Source of the DNA: Novosphingobium jiangmenense
GTDB taxonomy: Bacteria; Pseudomonadota; Alphaproteobacteria; Sphingomonadales; Sphingomonadaceae
DNA: 64,000 nucleotides
Direction of reading: 5' to 3'
Assembly (NCBI RefSeq): GCF_015694345.1
Contig: NZ_JADQDC010000009.1
Coordinates: 1-64,000 of the forward strand
Shown piece by piece: positions 7,888 through 17,066 of this stretch; the stretch's first letter is position 1, and each line of letters begins with the position of its first letter. The notes beneath the pieces were generated by a model. That model ran no database searches and had not been told where the DNA came from. It was given only the letters and a program-made list of their open reading frames with translations. Made by a program: the position numbers and the translations under genes.

Positions 7888-9351
7888 ATGAAATTGCAGG
7901 TTCTTGCCCTCGCCCTGGCGGCGACGGCGCTCACCCCGTCGGCACAGGCGCAGAGCGTGGCAGACTATCTCGCCCGGATCGCGGCGCTGGATGACGCAGG
8001 GCCGCAACTCAACGCAGTGCTGGCGATCAACCCCGATGCCGCGAAGGACGAAGCCGCAGCCAAGGCGATCAAGGGCCCGCTCTCGGGCAAGGCCGTGCTG
8101 ATCAAGGACAACATCGAGATGGCGGGGCCACTGCCGACGACAGCGGGAAGCCTCGCGCTGAGGGACAACGTCACCGGCCGCGATGCCCCGCTGGTCAGGC
8201 GCTTGCGCAAGGCGGGCGTCGTGATCCTCGGCAAGACCAACCTTTCCGAATGGGCCAACATCCGCTCGTCCTCCTCGTCCAGCGGCTGGAGCGCGGTGGG
8301 CGGGCAGACAAGGAACCCCCACGCCATCGACCGGACACCGTGCGGCTCGTCCTCGGGCAGCGGCTCGGCCATCGCCGCAGGCCTTGCCTGGGCAGCGATC
8401 GGCACCGAGACCGACGGGTCGATCACCTGCCCCGCCTCGGTCAACGGCATCGTCGGGTTCAAGCCGACCGTCGGCATGGTCAGCCGCACCCACGTCGTGC
8501 CGATCAGCCACAGTCAGGACACCGCAGGCCCGATGACCCGCAGCGTGGCAGACGCCGCCCTGCTGATGAATGCGCTCGCCGGAACCGACCCGGCCGACGC
8601 GGCCACCACCGAGGCCGACAAGCGCAAGGCCGATTTCACCGCGGGCCTTGCCACCGCCAGCCTCAAGGGCCTGCGCATCGGCGTGCTGCGCAAGCAGGCG
8701 GGCAACCACCCTGCCCTGCTCGCCCTGTTCGACAAGGCGCTGGCCGACATGAAGGCGGCGGGTGCCGAACTGGTCGAGATCCAGTACGAGCCCTCGCCCG
8801 AGATGGGCCGCGACGAATTCACCGTGCTGCTTTACGAACTGCGCGAGGACATGGGCGCGTACCTCCGCTCGCTCCCCGCCAAGGTCGGCCCAAGGTCGCT
8901 GGCCGACCTCATCGCCTTCAACAAGGCCCACCCCGAAGAGCTGCGCTGGTTCGGGCAGGACGTGTTCGAACAGGCCGAGGCGACGACCGACCAGATCGGC
9001 TACACCGCCGCGCGCGCCAATTCGCTGAAGCTGGCGGGTGCGGAAGGCATCGACAAGCTGATGCGCGACAACACCGTCAGCTTTCTCGTCGCGCCGACCG
9101 AAGGCCCGGCCTGGCCGATCGACCTCGTGCTCGGCGATCACTTCGTCGGCGTCGGCGCGGGCAATCTCGCAGCCATCGCGGGCTATCCGCACCTTTCGGT
9201 GCCCATGGGCGCGGTGGAAGGCCTGCCGATCGGCCTGTCGATCATCGGCGCCAAGTGGGACGACAAGCGCGTGCTCGAAGCAGGCGCAGCCTACGAACGC
9301 GCCCGGACCACGCCGGTGCCGGTGCCCTCGTTCAAGCGCTGGGGGGAGTAG
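7888..9351 (+). CDS. Secreted amidase-signature (GatA-like) hydrolase
   Basis: A 487-residue amidase-signature enzyme. An N-terminal signal peptide ([21 protein letters not shown]) is clear, so it acts in the periplasm. The Ser-cisSer-Lys triad is visible: the lysine in VLIKDNIE, the Gly/Ser-rich [10 protein letters not shown] loop and the nucleophile region [13 protein letters not shown]. Family members hydrolyse diverse amides, and the substrate cannot be read from sequence. Start choice: ATG at 7888, preceded by GAGGA, at the beginning of the signal peptide. The upstream part of the frame overlaps the divergent clpP. Its 3' end overlaps the convergent H1-like gene by 20 bases. It interrupts the usual tig-clpP-clpX order. 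Confidence 0.88.
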   Translation: MKLQVLALALAATALTPSAQAQSVADYLARIAALDDAGPQLNAVLAINPDAAKDEAAAKAIKGPLSGKAVLIKDNIEMAGPLPTTAGSLALRDNVTGRDAPLVRRLRKAGVVILGKTNLSEWANIRSSSSSSGWSAVGGQTRNPHAIDRTPCGSSSGSGSAIAAGLAWAAIGTETDGSITCPASVNGIVGFKPTVGMVSRTHVVPISHSQDTAGPMTRSVADAALLMNALAGTDPADAATTEADKRKADFTAGLATASLKGLRIGVLRKQAGNHPALLALFDKALADMKAAGAELVEIQYEPSPEMGRDEFTVLLYELREDMGAYLRSLPAKVGPRSLADLIAFNKAHPEELRWFGQDVFEQAEATTDQIGYTAARANSLKLAGAEGIDKLMRDNTVSFLVAPTEGPAWPIDLVLGDHFVGVGAGNLAAIAGYPHLSVPMGAVEGLPIGLSIIGAKWDDKRVLEAGAAYERARTTPVPVPSFKRWGE

Positions 9352-10063
9352 GTCCCGCCTGCAACGCCTCGAGCGCTTCCAGCTGTGATTGCAGGGCGCG
9401 CTGGCGGGCGCTGGCCCGGGCCAGTTGCGTGCGGTCCCTCGCTGACGCGGCTCTCGCCCTGCGCCAAGAAGCGAGGCTGCGGAACCATTGCGCGATCGTT
9501 TCGAGAAGGCCGCTGCCGCGCGGGTGGGTGAGGGAGTGCGAGCGCGGCAGCGGGGCAGATTCGGCCATATCCGGGGAGGCAGTGGCCGAAAGCGGTGCGG
9601 GGACAAGGGGCCGAAGTTCAGGGGCGGGTTCCGGTTCCAGCGCCAGAGCGCGGTCGAGCAGATCAATGGTGGTCATGGCGGCTGGCGGCTCCGTGGAGGG
9701 CGGCGGAACGGCCGGAGCCGCGGACTTCCTGGGCGAGGCCCTTGCCGGAGCCTTGGCCTTCTTGGGCGCAGTCTTGCGAGCGGTTGTCGGGCGGCGCTTG
9801 GCGCTCTTCCCCTTGGCGACCTTGCGGGGCTTCTTCGGTGCGGCCGGCTTGGGCGCTTCCGGCCAGGGCACGCTGGCGATCACCGCGCCGCGCGGGGCCG
9901 GCAGGATCAGGTGATCGGGAAAAGCCGGCGGATTGGCCTGCCGCAGCAGGAACGACGGGTCCTTGCGCGCAAGGACAGGCGACGGCGCGCGAGGCAATTT
10001 GCCCTTGGTGGAAGCACGAGGCGGACGCGGACGCGAGGCAACACGATTGCGGACGGTGTGCAT
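9332..10063 (-). CDS. Histone H1-like Lys/Ala/Pro-rich protein of unknown function
   Basis: A 243-residue protein, not matched to a named family. Residues ~65-130 are extremely rich in Lys, Ala, Pro and Arg (APKKPRKVAKGKSAKRR, KKAKAPARASPRKSAA), the composition of H1-like tails such as AlgP/HctB. This suggests non-specific nucleic-acid binding. A Pro/Glu-rich linker follows, then an Arg/Ala/Gln-rich C-terminus that looks like a coiled coil (SARQRALQSQLEALEALQ). The ATG at 10063 follows GGGGAACTGCC, a good ribosome site. It lies between tig and clpP on the same strand and overlaps the amidase 3' end by 20 bases. Function is inferred from composition only. Confidence 0.65.
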   Translation of the reverse strand: MHTVRNRVASRPRPPRASTKGKLPRAPSPVLARKDPSFLLRQANPPAFPDHLILPAPRGAVIASVPWPEAPKPAAPKKPRKVAKGKSAKRRPTTARKTAPKKAKAPARASPRKSAAPAVPPPSTEPPAAMTTIDLLDRALALEPEPAPELRPLVPAPLSATASPDMAESAPLPRSHSLTHPRGSGLLETIAQWFRSLASWRRARAASARDRTQLARASARQRALQSQLEALEALQAGPTPPSA

Positions 10064-10223
10064 GGCAGTTCCCCCTGACGAGGTTCCTTGCCGATGGATG
10101 CTGACACAATGCGACTCGGGCGCGAACGGGAAACGGATCGGAATCCGAGCGACCGCCGGATTTCCCAAGAAACTACGCATTCAAGCGGCGCGCGACTACG
10201 TAGCGAAGGCCCGGAAACGGCAA

Positions 10224-10253
10224 CGGCCCGGCGAGCCAAAGCGCGCCGGGCCG
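10224..10253 (-). terminator. Hairpin downstream of tig
   Basis: CGGCCCGGCG (10224-10233) and CGCCGGGCCG (10244-10253) are exact complements with a ten-base loop, 44 bases after the tig stop. On the minus strand it is followed by TTGCCGTTT, a weak T-run. It is the likely end of the tig transcript, separating it from the H1-like gene. Confidence 0.6.
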
Positions 10254-10297
10254 TCCGAAATCCGGCTCTTGCGAACCGGATCAGTCCGAAATGGAGA

Positions 10298-11857
10298 TCA
10301 GCCTTCGGCCTTCTTCTTCGGCGCAGCCTTCTTCTTGGGAGCAGGCGCTTCCTCAGCGGCTTCGGCAGCAGGCGCTTCCTCGGCAGCCTTCTTCTTGGGA
10401 GCGGCCTTCTTCTTCGGCGCTTCCTCGGCGGCAGGAGCAGCGGCTTCCTCGGCGGGAGCTTCTTCCTTGGCAGCCTTCTTCTTGGCCGGAGCCTTCTTGG
10501 CGGCCTTGGCCGGAGCGGCGGCAGCGCCTTCCTCGGCTTCGATCGCGGCCTGCAGCTCTTCCTTGGTCACTTCGCGCTCGGTGACTTCGGCCTTGTCGAA
10601 CAGGAAGTCGACGACCTTGTCCTCATAGAGCGGTGCGCGCAGCTGGGCGGCGGCGAGCGGTTCCGAACGCACGTAGTCGACGAAGCGCTGGCGATCCTGC
10701 TCGCGGTACTGCTGGGCAGCCTGACGGATCAGCATTTCCATTTCCTGAGCGGAGACGGTCACGCCATTTGCCTGGCCGATTTCCGACAGGAGCAGGCCGA
10801 GGCGCACGCGGCGTTCGGCGATCTTGCGGTAGTCGTCCTTCTCGGCTTCAATTTCCTTGAGAGCCTCTTCCGGGTTCTCTTCGTTCTGGGCTTCCTGCTG
10901 AAGCTGGGCCCAGATCTGCTCGAACTCGGCATCGACCATTGAAGGCGGCACGGCGAAGTCGTGGCCGGCGGCGAGCTGATCGAGCAGCGCGCGCTTCATC
11001 TGGGTGCGGGTCAGGCCGGCAGTTTCCTGCTCGAGCTGGCCGCGCAGCAGGGTCTTGAGCTGCTCGAGGCTTTCGAGGCCGAGCATCTTGGCGAATTCGT
11101 CGTTGGCTTCAAATTCACCAGGGTTCTTCACCGCCTTGACCTTGATGTCGAAGGTGGCTTCCTTGCCCTTGAGGTTTTCGGCGGGGTAGTCTTCAGGGAA
11201 GGTCACGGTGATGACGGTTTCGTCGCCGACCTTCACGCCGACAAGCTGCTCCTCGAAGCCGGGGATGAAGCGGCCAGCGCCGAGTTCCAGCGGAGTGTCT
11301 TCAGCCGCGCCGCCTTCGAAGGCAACGCCATCGACCTTGCCGAGGAAGTCGATCACGATCTGGTCGCCGTCCTTGGCCTTCGCACCCTTCTTGGCGTCGG
11401 TGAAGGATTTCTGGCCAGCGCCGATGCGGGCGACGGCTTCGTCGACCTCGGCTTCGGTGACGGGAACGGTCAGCTTCTCGAGCTTCAGGCCTTCAAGCGA
11501 AGGCGCTTCGATCTGGGGCAGGACTTCCAGCTCGACGGTGAGCTCGGCGTCCTTGCCTTCGTCATAACCTTCGCCGAGCGAGACGGCGGGCTGCATCGCG
11601 GGGCGCAGCTTGTTGTCGGCAACCAGCTTGTCCATCGCTTCGCGGATGGTGGTCTGCAGGGCTTCCTGGTGAAGCTGGGCACCGTGCATCTTGCGCACGA
11701 GGTTGGCGGGCACCTTGCCGGGGCGGAAGCCGGGCATGCGCACCTGCGGCGCGATCTTCTTGACCTCACCTTCGACCCGGGCGGCGATGTCGGCCGCGGG
11801 GATGGTGACGGTGTAGGCGCGCTTCAGGCCCTCGTTGGTGGTTTCGACGATCTGCAT
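10298..11857 (-). CDS. tig: Trigger factor with an unusual Lys/Ala-rich C-terminal tail
   Basis: A 519-residue ribosome-associated chaperone and peptidyl-prolyl isomerase. The ribosome-docking signature GFRPGKVP is at about 43-50, followed by the FKBP-like domain (VIDFLGKVDG, ELGAGRFIPGFEEQLVG) and the helical C-terminal chaperone arms. After about residue 440, where most trigger factors end, there is an additional ~75-residue low-complexity tail of alternating AKKAPAKKKAA and EEAPAEEA blocks. The start is the ATG at 11857; the frame upstream of it overlaps the tRNA. It is the first gene of the usual tig-clpP-clpX neighbourhood. The tail composition resembles the neighbouring H1-like protein. 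Confidence 0.95.
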   Translation of the reverse strand: MQIVETTNEGLKRAYTVTIPAADIAARVEGEVKKIAPQVRMPGFRPGKVPANLVRKMHGAQLHQEALQTTIREAMDKLVADNKLRPAMQPAVSLGEGYDEGKDAELTVELEVLPQIEAPSLEGLKLEKLTVPVTEAEVDEAVARIGAGQKSFTDAKKGAKAKDGDQIVIDFLGKVDGVAFEGGAAEDTPLELGAGRFIPGFEEQLVGVKVGDETVITVTFPEDYPAENLKGKEATFDIKVKAVKNPGEFEANDEFAKMLGLESLEQLKTLLRGQLEQETAGLTRTQMKRALLDQLAAGHDFAVPPSMVDAEFEQIWAQLQQEAQNEENPEEALKEIEAEKDDYRKIAERRVRLGLLLSEIGQANGVTVSAQEMEMLIRQAAQQYREQDRQRFVDYVRSEPLAAAQLRAPLYEDKVVDFLFDKAEVTEREVTKEELQAAIEAEEGAAAAPAKAAKKAPAKKKAAKEEAPAEEAAAPAAEEAPKKKAAPKKKAAEEAPAAEAAEEAPAPKKKAAPKKKAEG

Positions 11858-11926
11858 CCTGATCCAACTTTCATGTATGTCACGCGCTTGCGCGGGAAAA
11901 GCTGACTCGGACGCCGGCGCGCGGAC

Positions 11927-12011
11927 TGGTGCGGGCGAAGGGACTCGAACCCCCACATCTTGCGATGGCAGGACCTAAACCTGCTGCGTCTACCAGTTCC
12001 GCCACGCCCGC
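11927..12011 (-). tRNA. tRNA-Leu (anticodon UAG)
   Basis: An 85-nt tRNA on the minus strand. The acceptor stem GCGGGCG at the 5' end (12011) pairs with CGCCCGC, followed by an encoded CCA. The anticodon arm has loop TTTAGGT, giving anticodon TAG for CUA codons. A long variable arm typical of class II tRNA-Leu is present, and the T-loop is GGTTCGAGTCC. It lies directly upstream of tig on the same strand. Confidence 0.96.
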
Positions 12012-12099
12012 ATCCGGCGAAAAGCGAGCGGTGCCCCTATCGCAGTGGCTTGAAAAGGGCAAGCGCCTTGGATTTGGGGCGGGGAATGACCCGCTTCTT

Positions 12100-12210
12100 A
12101 CCCCCCTCCCCGGCGGGGAGGGGTTGGGGGTGGGGGTCCCACACCCGCGTGAATGCCCCACATCAACCGCAGAGCACCCCTCCCCAACCCTCCCCTCAAG
12201 GGGAGGGAGA
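12100..12210. repeat. GC-rich intergenic hairpin repeat related to the one near 1036
   Basis: Contains CCCCTCCCCGG/CGGGGAGGGG starting at about 12103 and a second unit CCCTCCCCTC/AAGGGGAGGG near 12188-12208. The units are separated by a short GTGGGGGTCCCACACCC element. The TTGGGGGTGGG/CCCCACC and CCCCTCCC blocks match the style of the repeat at 1036-1096. No coding sequence is supported. Confidence 0.55.
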
Positions 12211-12228
12211 ATGCGTGCGCTTCGCCGC

Positions 12229-12254
12229 GGAACCTGCTATCCTCGCGGCGAGTT
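12229..12254 (+). promoter_or_regulatory. Possible EcfG-type stress promoter upstream of the small proline-rich gene
   Basis: GGAAC (12229-12233), a 17-base spacer and AGTT (12251-12254) resemble the alphaproteobacterial general-stress sigma factor EcfG consensus GGAAC-N16/17-CGTT, with one mismatch in the -10 part. It lies 36 bases upstream of the start codon at 12291. An overlapping TATCCT could instead be a housekeeping -10 element. This is a weak, sequence-only call. Confidence 0.3.
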
Positions 12255-12290
12255 GGGGAAGAAAGCGCAAGCCTTCAAAGGAGCCGCACG

Positions 12291-12473
12291 ATGGCCACGA
12301 CCCCCGATTCTCCGCAGCCCGACCGAATCGAGCCGCAATCCCCGCCAGAAAGCCCGCCGGTGATCGAACCGGACGGTGTGCCACCGGTCATCCAGCCTGA
12401 CGAGACGCCGGTGGTGGAGCCCGATCACGTGCAGCCGGGCGCGCCGCAGGAAGTGCCTGCGCCGCCGGATTGA
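12291..12473 (+). CDS. Small proline-rich disordered protein
   Basis: A 60-residue protein composed mainly of Pro, Glu, Asp and Val, with a repeating motif of the form PPVIEPDG, PPVIQPDE, PVVEPDHV. No hydrophobic segment or known domain is visible, so it is probably intrinsically disordered and acidic. AAAGGAGCCGCACG immediately upstream is a strong ribosome binding site at proper spacing, which is the main argument that it is a real gene despite its size. A possible stress-type promoter precedes it. Function is unknown. Confidence 0.6.
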   Translation: MATTPDSPQPDRIEPQSPPESPPVIEPDGVPPVIQPDETPVVEPDHVQPGAPQEVPAPPD

Positions 12474-12496
12474 GGCGACAGGAGATCGATTGAACA

Positions 12497-12592
12497 CATC
12501 GTCATGCTGAACTTGTTTCAGCATCCATCCCTCAACAACCCCGGACCGCGCAGGGGGAGAAATGGACCCTGAAACGAGTTCAGGGTGACTCA
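12497..12592. repeat. Dispersed inverted repeat (GTCATGCTGAACTTGTTTCAG type)
   Basis: CGTCATGCTGAACTTGTTTC near 12500 is an imperfect inverted copy of CTGAAACGAGTTCAGGGTGAC at about 12569-12589, giving a ~90-nt hairpin with imperfect arms. Elements of this sequence are scattered in sphingomonad intergenic regions. It fills the gap between the two convergent small genes. Confidence 0.7.
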
Positions 12593-12609
12593 CATATCGA
12601 AGCGCGGAT

Positions 12610-12738
12610 TTAAAGATTGAACCACAAGATCGCGCCACCCACGATGATGAGTACGGCAATAAACTCTGTGGATTTCAGACGGCGCCCTATCACCCGGTCA
12701 TACCATTTGTCGCCGTAACCGAGTGGTTCGAAGGTCAT
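12610..12738 (-). CDS. 42-residue single-pass membrane protein downstream of sppA
   Basis: A minus-strand frame from ATG at 12738 to TAA at 12610 encodes a soluble N-terminus (FEPLGYGDKWYDRVIGRRLK) followed by one hydrophobic helix (EFIAVLIIVGGAILWFNL). Positive residues before the helix suggest an N-in orientation. GGGGATTGACG precedes the ATG. The gene lies 30 bases after the sppA stop on the same strand, so it is probably cotranscribed. It falls below usual gene-calling length limits. A role beside a membrane protease is possible but is inference only. Confidence 0.55.
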   Translation of the reverse strand: MTFEPLGYGDKWYDRVIGRRLKSTEFIAVLIIVGGAILWFNL

Positions 12739-12768
12739 CGTCAATCCCCAAATCCATGAGCATTGCAT

Positions 12769-14643
12769 TTAGGTAAAAAGCCGCCCCAACAAGGCAAGGA
12801 CGCCAATACTTTCTGATGCTCGGCGATCGGCATGACCGGCATCGTCCCCCGCACACTCCACACAATAAGCCTTGATCCCGCCGCCTTCCATCAGGCGCAG
12901 CACGTTGGCCTGCATCCTCGCCATCAGGCCCTGCTGTTGCGCCGCGAGCGCTCCGGCGAGGTCATGCGCCCGCGCCTCAGGCGCTTGCCCGGTTTCCATC
13001 TGGCGGAGGAGTTGGGCGAAGGGGCTGGGTTCGTCTTCGACGTATTCGGCGTGGAAGGTTTCGGCCTTGGCCTGTTTGGCGACCCACGCCACTGCATGGT
13101 CGAGGCCACCGAACTGGTCGACGAGGCCCAATTGGCGCGCCGTGCCGCCGTCCCAAATGCGGCCTTGGGCGATCTTGTCGATGTCGGCCGGGGACTTGCC
13201 GCGCGCCTTGGCGACGAGGCCGAGGAAGCGGCCGTAGGTCTGTTCGACCTGGCCTTGCAGCAGCGCTTCGACTTGCGGGCTGAGGCCGCCCAGCAGGTCC
13301 GGCTGGCCCGAGAGCGGCGTGGTGCGGATCGAATCGGTGGTGACGCCGTATTGCGGCAGCGTCTGTTCGAGCGTGGGCAGGACGGCGAAGACGCCGATCG
13401 AGCCGGTGATCGTGCTCGGCTCGGCAAAGATGCGCTGGGCGGGCGTGGAGACCCAGTAACCGCCGCTGGCGGCAAGGCTGCCCATCGAGACGGCGACCGG
13501 CAGGCCCTTGGCCTTCACGCGCTCCACCGCCGCCCGGATGCGTTCCGAGGCCATGACCGAGCCGCCCGGCGAATCGACGCGCAGGACGAGCCCTGCGTAA
13601 TCGTCGCTCTGCGTCACGCCGTCGATCAGATCGGCAATGCGATCGCCGCCAGCAGTGCCGGGGCCGGCATCGCCATCGACAATCTCGCCCGCGACGGTGA
13701 CCACTGCCACCGCCTTGCCCTGCTTGGGCGCGGGCTTGTCTGCCAGATAGACCGGGAGTTCGGTGGCCTTGAAGCCGCCGAGGCCCGCTTCATCATCGGC
13801 GCCGACGATCTGGGCGACGCGCTGGCCGAACGCCACGCGGTCACCGATCTTGTCGACGAGGCCAGACTTGAGCGCGGCCTGCGCGGCGTCGTTGCCGTTG
13901 TCCTTGACCCATTTGGCGGGATCGGTGGTGGCAAGCGTGAGGTCGGCCTTGGGGCGGGCCTTCTTCACCTCGTCCTGCCAGTTCTGCCACAGCGTGCCAT
14001 AGACCGCCTGCATCGCCTCGCGCGCCTCGGGCGACATATCGGCGCGGATGTAGGGTTCGACCGCGCTCTTGTAGGTGCCGACCTTGAAGACGTGAACGTT
14101 GGCTTTCAGCTTGTCGATCAGGCCCTTGTAGAACAGCAGCGTGCCGCCGGGGCCGCTGATGGCGACGCCGCCCATCGGATCGACCCAGGCTTCGGACGAA
14201 TGCGCGGCAAGCTGCATCGCATCGTCGGTGTAGATCAGCGCGCGGACCAGCACGGGCTTCTTGGCCGCACGCACCTTGTCCATCGCCGCGCCGATCTGGC
14301 TGAGGTGGACGGCCGAGCCACCGCCGAAGGCTTCGAGATCGAGCACGACCGCCTTGATGCGCTTGTCGTCCGCCGCAGCGGCGATGGCGCGAGACACATC
14401 GCGCGCGGTGTATTCCGGATCGGGCGTTTGGCCCGAGAGCAACTGCGTGGGCGAAACCTCGCTCGCTTCCTCGACCACGCGGCCTTCCAGCGGCAGGTAA
14501 AGCGCGCCTTCGCGGACCATGCCCGGCGCGGGGCGCAGGGTGAGGACCATGTAGAGTCCTGCGAAGAACAGGAGCAGGAACAGGAGGACGAGACCGTCCT
14601 TGATGGCGACGAGGATCTTCCAGACCGATTTGGCAAAGCTCAT
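12769..14643 (-). CDS. sppA: Signal peptide peptidase SppA, 67-kDa type
   Basis: A 624-residue membrane-anchored serine/lysine protease of family S49 that degrades cleaved signal peptides. One N-terminal transmembrane helix ([17 protein letters not shown]) is followed by two tandem S49 domains. The catalytic lysine lies in [11 protein letters not shown] (first domain) and the nucleophile in [12 protein letters not shown] (second domain), as in E. coli SppA. Length fits the long form. The start chosen is the ATG at 14643, just before the membrane helix; the open frame extends to 14700 into the divergent pyrB promoter. A 42-residue membrane protein follows it. Confidence 0.94.
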   Translation of the reverse strand: MSFAKSVWKILVAIKDGLVLLFLLLFFAGLYMVLTLRPAPGMVREGALYLPLEGRVVEEASEVSPTQLLSGQTPDPEYTARDVSRAIAAAADDKRIKAVVLDLEAFGGGSAVHLSQIGAAMDKVRAAKKPVLVRALIYTDDAMQLAAHSSEAWVDPMGGVAISGPGGTLLFYKGLIDKLKANVHVFKVGTYKSAVEPYIRADMSPEAREAMQAVYGTLWQNWQDEVKKARPKADLTLATTDPAKWVKDNGNDAAQAALKSGLVDKIGDRVAFGQRVAQIVGADDEAGLGGFKATELPVYLADKPAPKQGKAVAVVTVAGEIVDGDAGPGTAGGDRIADLIDGVTQSDDYAGLVLRVDSPGGSVMASERIRAAVERVKAKGLPVAVSMGSLAASGGYWVSTPAQRIFAEPSTITGSIGVFAVLPTLEQTLPQYGVTTDSIRTTPLSGQPDLLGGLSPQVEALLQGQVEQTYGRFLGLVAKARGKSPADIDKIAQGRIWDGGTARQLGLVDQFGGLDHAVAWVAKQAKAETFHAEYVEDEPSPFAQLLRQMETGQAPEARAHDLAGALAAQQQGLMARMQANVLRLMEGGGIKAYCVECAGDDAGHADRRASESIGVLALLGRLFT

Positions 14644-14731
14644 GGGAGCCAAGACTATTGTGGACGGGCGCGCTTTGCCAGCGGGAAACGGCTTGAGCAT
14701 GGCGCACCTGCCCTCTAGGGAACTGGCTTTA

Positions 14732-15757
14732 ATGCAAAGCTCATCAACACCCCAAGCGGGCCGCTATCCAGCGGGCGGCCTCGCCTACCCGCACCGTGAC
14801 CTGACCGGCATCGGCCAGCTTGCGCGCCACGAGATCCTCTACCTCCTCGACGAGGCGGAGCAGTGGGTGGAGCTGAACCGGCAGCCGAAGAAGAAGACCG
14901 ATCTGCTCAATGGTCTCACGATCATCAACGCCTTCTTCGAGAACTCGACACGCACGCTGCTGAGCTTCGAGATTGCGGGCAAGCGGCTGGGCGCGGACGT
15001 CGTCAACATGCATGCCGCCACCAGCAGCGTGAAGAAGGGCGAGACGCTGATCGACACGGCGATGACGCTGAACGCCATGCGCGCCGATGCCATCGTGATC
15101 CGCCATGCCAGCTCGGGCGCGGTGCGACTGATCGCCGAGAAGGTCGATTGCCCGGTGCTCAACGCGGGCGACGGGCAGCATGAGCATCCGACGCAGGCGC
15201 TCTTGGATGCGCTTACCATGCGGCATGCGCTGGGGCTGCCGGTGGGGTCAGACCTCAACGGGCTGAAAGTGACGATCTGCGGAGACATCCTGCACAGCCG
15301 CGTGGCGCGCTCGAACATCCTCAGCCTGACCGCGCTGGGCGCCGAGGTGCGGGTCTGCGCGCCGCCCGCGCTGATGCCTACCGAGATCGAGGCGATGGGC
15401 GTGACGCCGTTCCATGATTTCGACGCGGCGCTGAAGGGCGCGAACATCGTGATGATGCTGCGCCTGCAGCAGGAGCGCATGTCCGGGCAATTCATCCCCT
15501 CCCCGCGCGAATACCGCCACCTCTACGGGTTGACGCCGGAGCGGCTGGCCAAGGCCGAGCCTGACGCCTTCGTGATGCACCCGGGGCCGATGAACCGGGG
15601 CATCGAGATCGATTCGACCGTGGCCGACCATCCGACCCGGAGCCTGATCACGCGACAGGTGGAAATGGGCGTGGCGATCCGCATGGCCTGCCTTGAAGTG
15701 CTGACCCGCAGGGCGCGCGGCGTTCCGGGTTGGGAAGCTGAGGGAGTTCCGGCATGA
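14732..15757 (+). CDS. pyrB: Aspartate carbamoyltransferase catalytic subunit
   Basis: A 341-residue ATCase catalytic chain, the committed step of pyrimidine synthesis (carbamoyl phosphate plus aspartate). The carbamoyl phosphate motif FENSTRT (about 64-70) is present, as are [14 protein letters not shown] and the domain motif MHPGPMNRG. No regulatory pyrI is nearby. It overlaps the following gene by four bases (ATGA), indicating translational coupling with the inactive dihydroorotase-like protein, as in the pseudomonad PyrB-PyrC' dodecamer. Start: ATG at 14732 with AGGGA upstream; an in-frame ATG at 14699 is the alternative. It is divergent from sppA. Confidence 0.95.
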   Translation: MQSSSTPQAGRYPAGGLAYPHRDLTGIGQLARHEILYLLDEAEQWVELNRQPKKKTDLLNGLTIINAFFENSTRTLLSFEIAGKRLGADVVNMHAATSSVKKGETLIDTAMTLNAMRADAIVIRHASSGAVRLIAEKVDCPVLNAGDGQHEHPTQALLDALTMRHALGLPVGSDLNGLKVTICGDILHSRVARSNILSLTALGAEVRVCAPPALMPTEIEAMGVTPFHDFDAALKGANIVMMLRLQQERMSGQFIPSPREYRHLYGLTPERLAKAEPDAFVMHPGPMNRGIEIDSTVADHPTRSLITRQVEMGVAIRMACLEVLTRRARGVPGWEAEGVPA

Positions 15758-16983
15758 TCGCGCGGCCTCTGACGATTACCGGCGGTATGCTGGTTCTGGG
15801 CTCTGGCGAGCCGGTTGCGGGTGGCTTGCGCTGCGAGGGTGGCCGGATCGTCGCTGTCGGCGATGCGACGCCGCAGGATGGCGACGAAGTTTTTGACGCG
15901 GGCGGCAAGCTGATCGCGCCGGGTCTGGTCGATCTCGGCGTCTTCGCCATCGACAAGCCTGCGTTCCACTTCGGCGGGATCACCCGCGCGGCGCTGATGC
16001 CCGATCAGGGGCCGCCGCTCGACCACCCCGCGCGGGTGCGTTTTGCCGCGCAGTCGGGCAAGCCGGACATGTGGGTCCACCCGCTGGCAGCGGCGACGCG
16101 CGGGCTTGAAGGCAGCGAACTGGCCGAACTCGCCCTGATGCGCGATGCCGGGGCCAAGGCCGTGGCGACCGGGCGCGGCTGGATTGCCGACTCTGGCGTG
16201 ATGCTGCGGCTGCTGCGCTATTGCGCGATGCTCGGGCTGGTCGTGGTGACCCATGCCGAGGATGCCGGGATCACCGGCAGTGCGGTGGCGACGGCGGGCG
16301 ACGTGGCAACGCGCCTCGGCCTGCCGAGCGCGCCAGCGGAGGCCGAGGCGCTGGCAGTGGCGCGCGACATTGCGCTCGCCGAGCTATCCGGCGCGCATGT
16401 GCATTTCCGGCAGGTGACGACGGCCCGCGCGCTCGATCTGGTGCGCGCAGCCAAGGCCCGCGGGGTCAAGGTGACGGCGGGGGTTACGCCTGCGCACTTC
16501 ATCCTTTCGGACCTTGAACTCGTCGGCTTCCGCACCTTCTGCCGGATGTCGCCGCCGCTGCGGCAGGACGCCGACCGCAAGGCCGTGATCGCGGCAATCG
16601 GCGATGGCACGATCGACGTGATCTCGTCAGGCCACGATCCGCGCGGGCCGGAGGACAAGCGCCTGCCATTCGCCGATGCCGAACCGGGCATGGCCGGGGC
16701 GGAGACGCTGCTGCCGCTGACATTGACGCTGGTACGCGATGGCGTGATCGGCATGGCTCGCGCCTTCGAACTGCTTGCCGCCAATCCGGCACGGCTGCTG
16801 GGCGTTGAGGCCGGACGCCTAGAAATCGGCGCCGAGGCGGACGTCGCCATCGTCGACCCCGCGCGTCCGTGGATCGTCAATTCCGACAAGATGGCCGCGG
16901 CCGCTGGCAACACTCCGTTCGACCGGCGTCCGGTGGAAGGCCGCGTGGCCGCGCTGTTCAAGGGCGGCGCGCGGATCGACTGA
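15754..16983 (+). CDS. Dihydroorotase-like protein lacking catalytic metal ligands (PyrC'/PyrX type)
   Basis: A 409-residue amidohydrolase-fold protein coupled to pyrB. In active class I dihydroorotases strand one carries DLHVHxREPG. Here the same position reads [15 protein letters not shown], so both His ligands are lost. The FSDDG aspartate segment is replaced by VATGRGW, the HVST histidine by FRQVTT, and the catalytic TDHAPH by SGHDPR; only HAED remains. It should not hydrolyse dihydroorotate. In Pseudomonas an inactive PyrC' is required structurally for ATCase assembly, and the same role is likely here. A genuine pyrC must lie elsewhere. Confidence 0.88.
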   Translation: MIARPLTITGGMLVLGSGEPVAGGLRCEGGRIVAVGDATPQDGDEVFDAGGKLIAPGLVDLGVFAIDKPAFHFGGITRAALMPDQGPPLDHPARVRFAAQSGKPDMWVHPLAAATRGLEGSELAELALMRDAGAKAVATGRGWIADSGVMLRLLRYCAMLGLVVVTHAEDAGITGSAVATAGDVATRLGLPSAPAEAEALAVARDIALAELSGAHVHFRQVTTARALDLVRAAKARGVKVTAGVTPAHFILSDLELVGFRTFCRMSPPLRQDADRKAVIAAIGDGTIDVISSGHDPRGPEDKRLPFADAEPGMAGAETLLPLTLTLVRDGVIGMARAFELLAANPARLLGVEAGRLEIGAEADVAIVDPARPWIVNSDKMAAAAGNTPFDRRPVEGRVAALFKGGARID

Positions 16984-16991
16984 TACGGGAA

Positions 16992-17019
16992 GGGCGCGGA
17001 ACCCTTCGGTCCCGCGCCC
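16992..17019. terminator. Hairpin between convergent pyr and SPOR-protein genes
   Basis: GGGCGCGG (16992-16999) pairs exactly with CCGCGCCC (17012-17019), with a loop that includes TTCGG. There is no clear T-run on either side. Its location between two convergent stops makes a bidirectional transcription end likely. Confidence 0.4.
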
Positions 17020-17066
17020 CTGCCCGCTTGTGAATGGGCCCGCTCTCACACGGTAACCGCTGAAGG

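Noticed and set aside
7701..7934. N-terminal extension of clpP to 7934 in the open frame
   Set aside because: The extra residues are Cys/Arg-rich and unlike ClpP, they cross the divergent amidase start, and a good ribosome site precedes the ATG at 7700.
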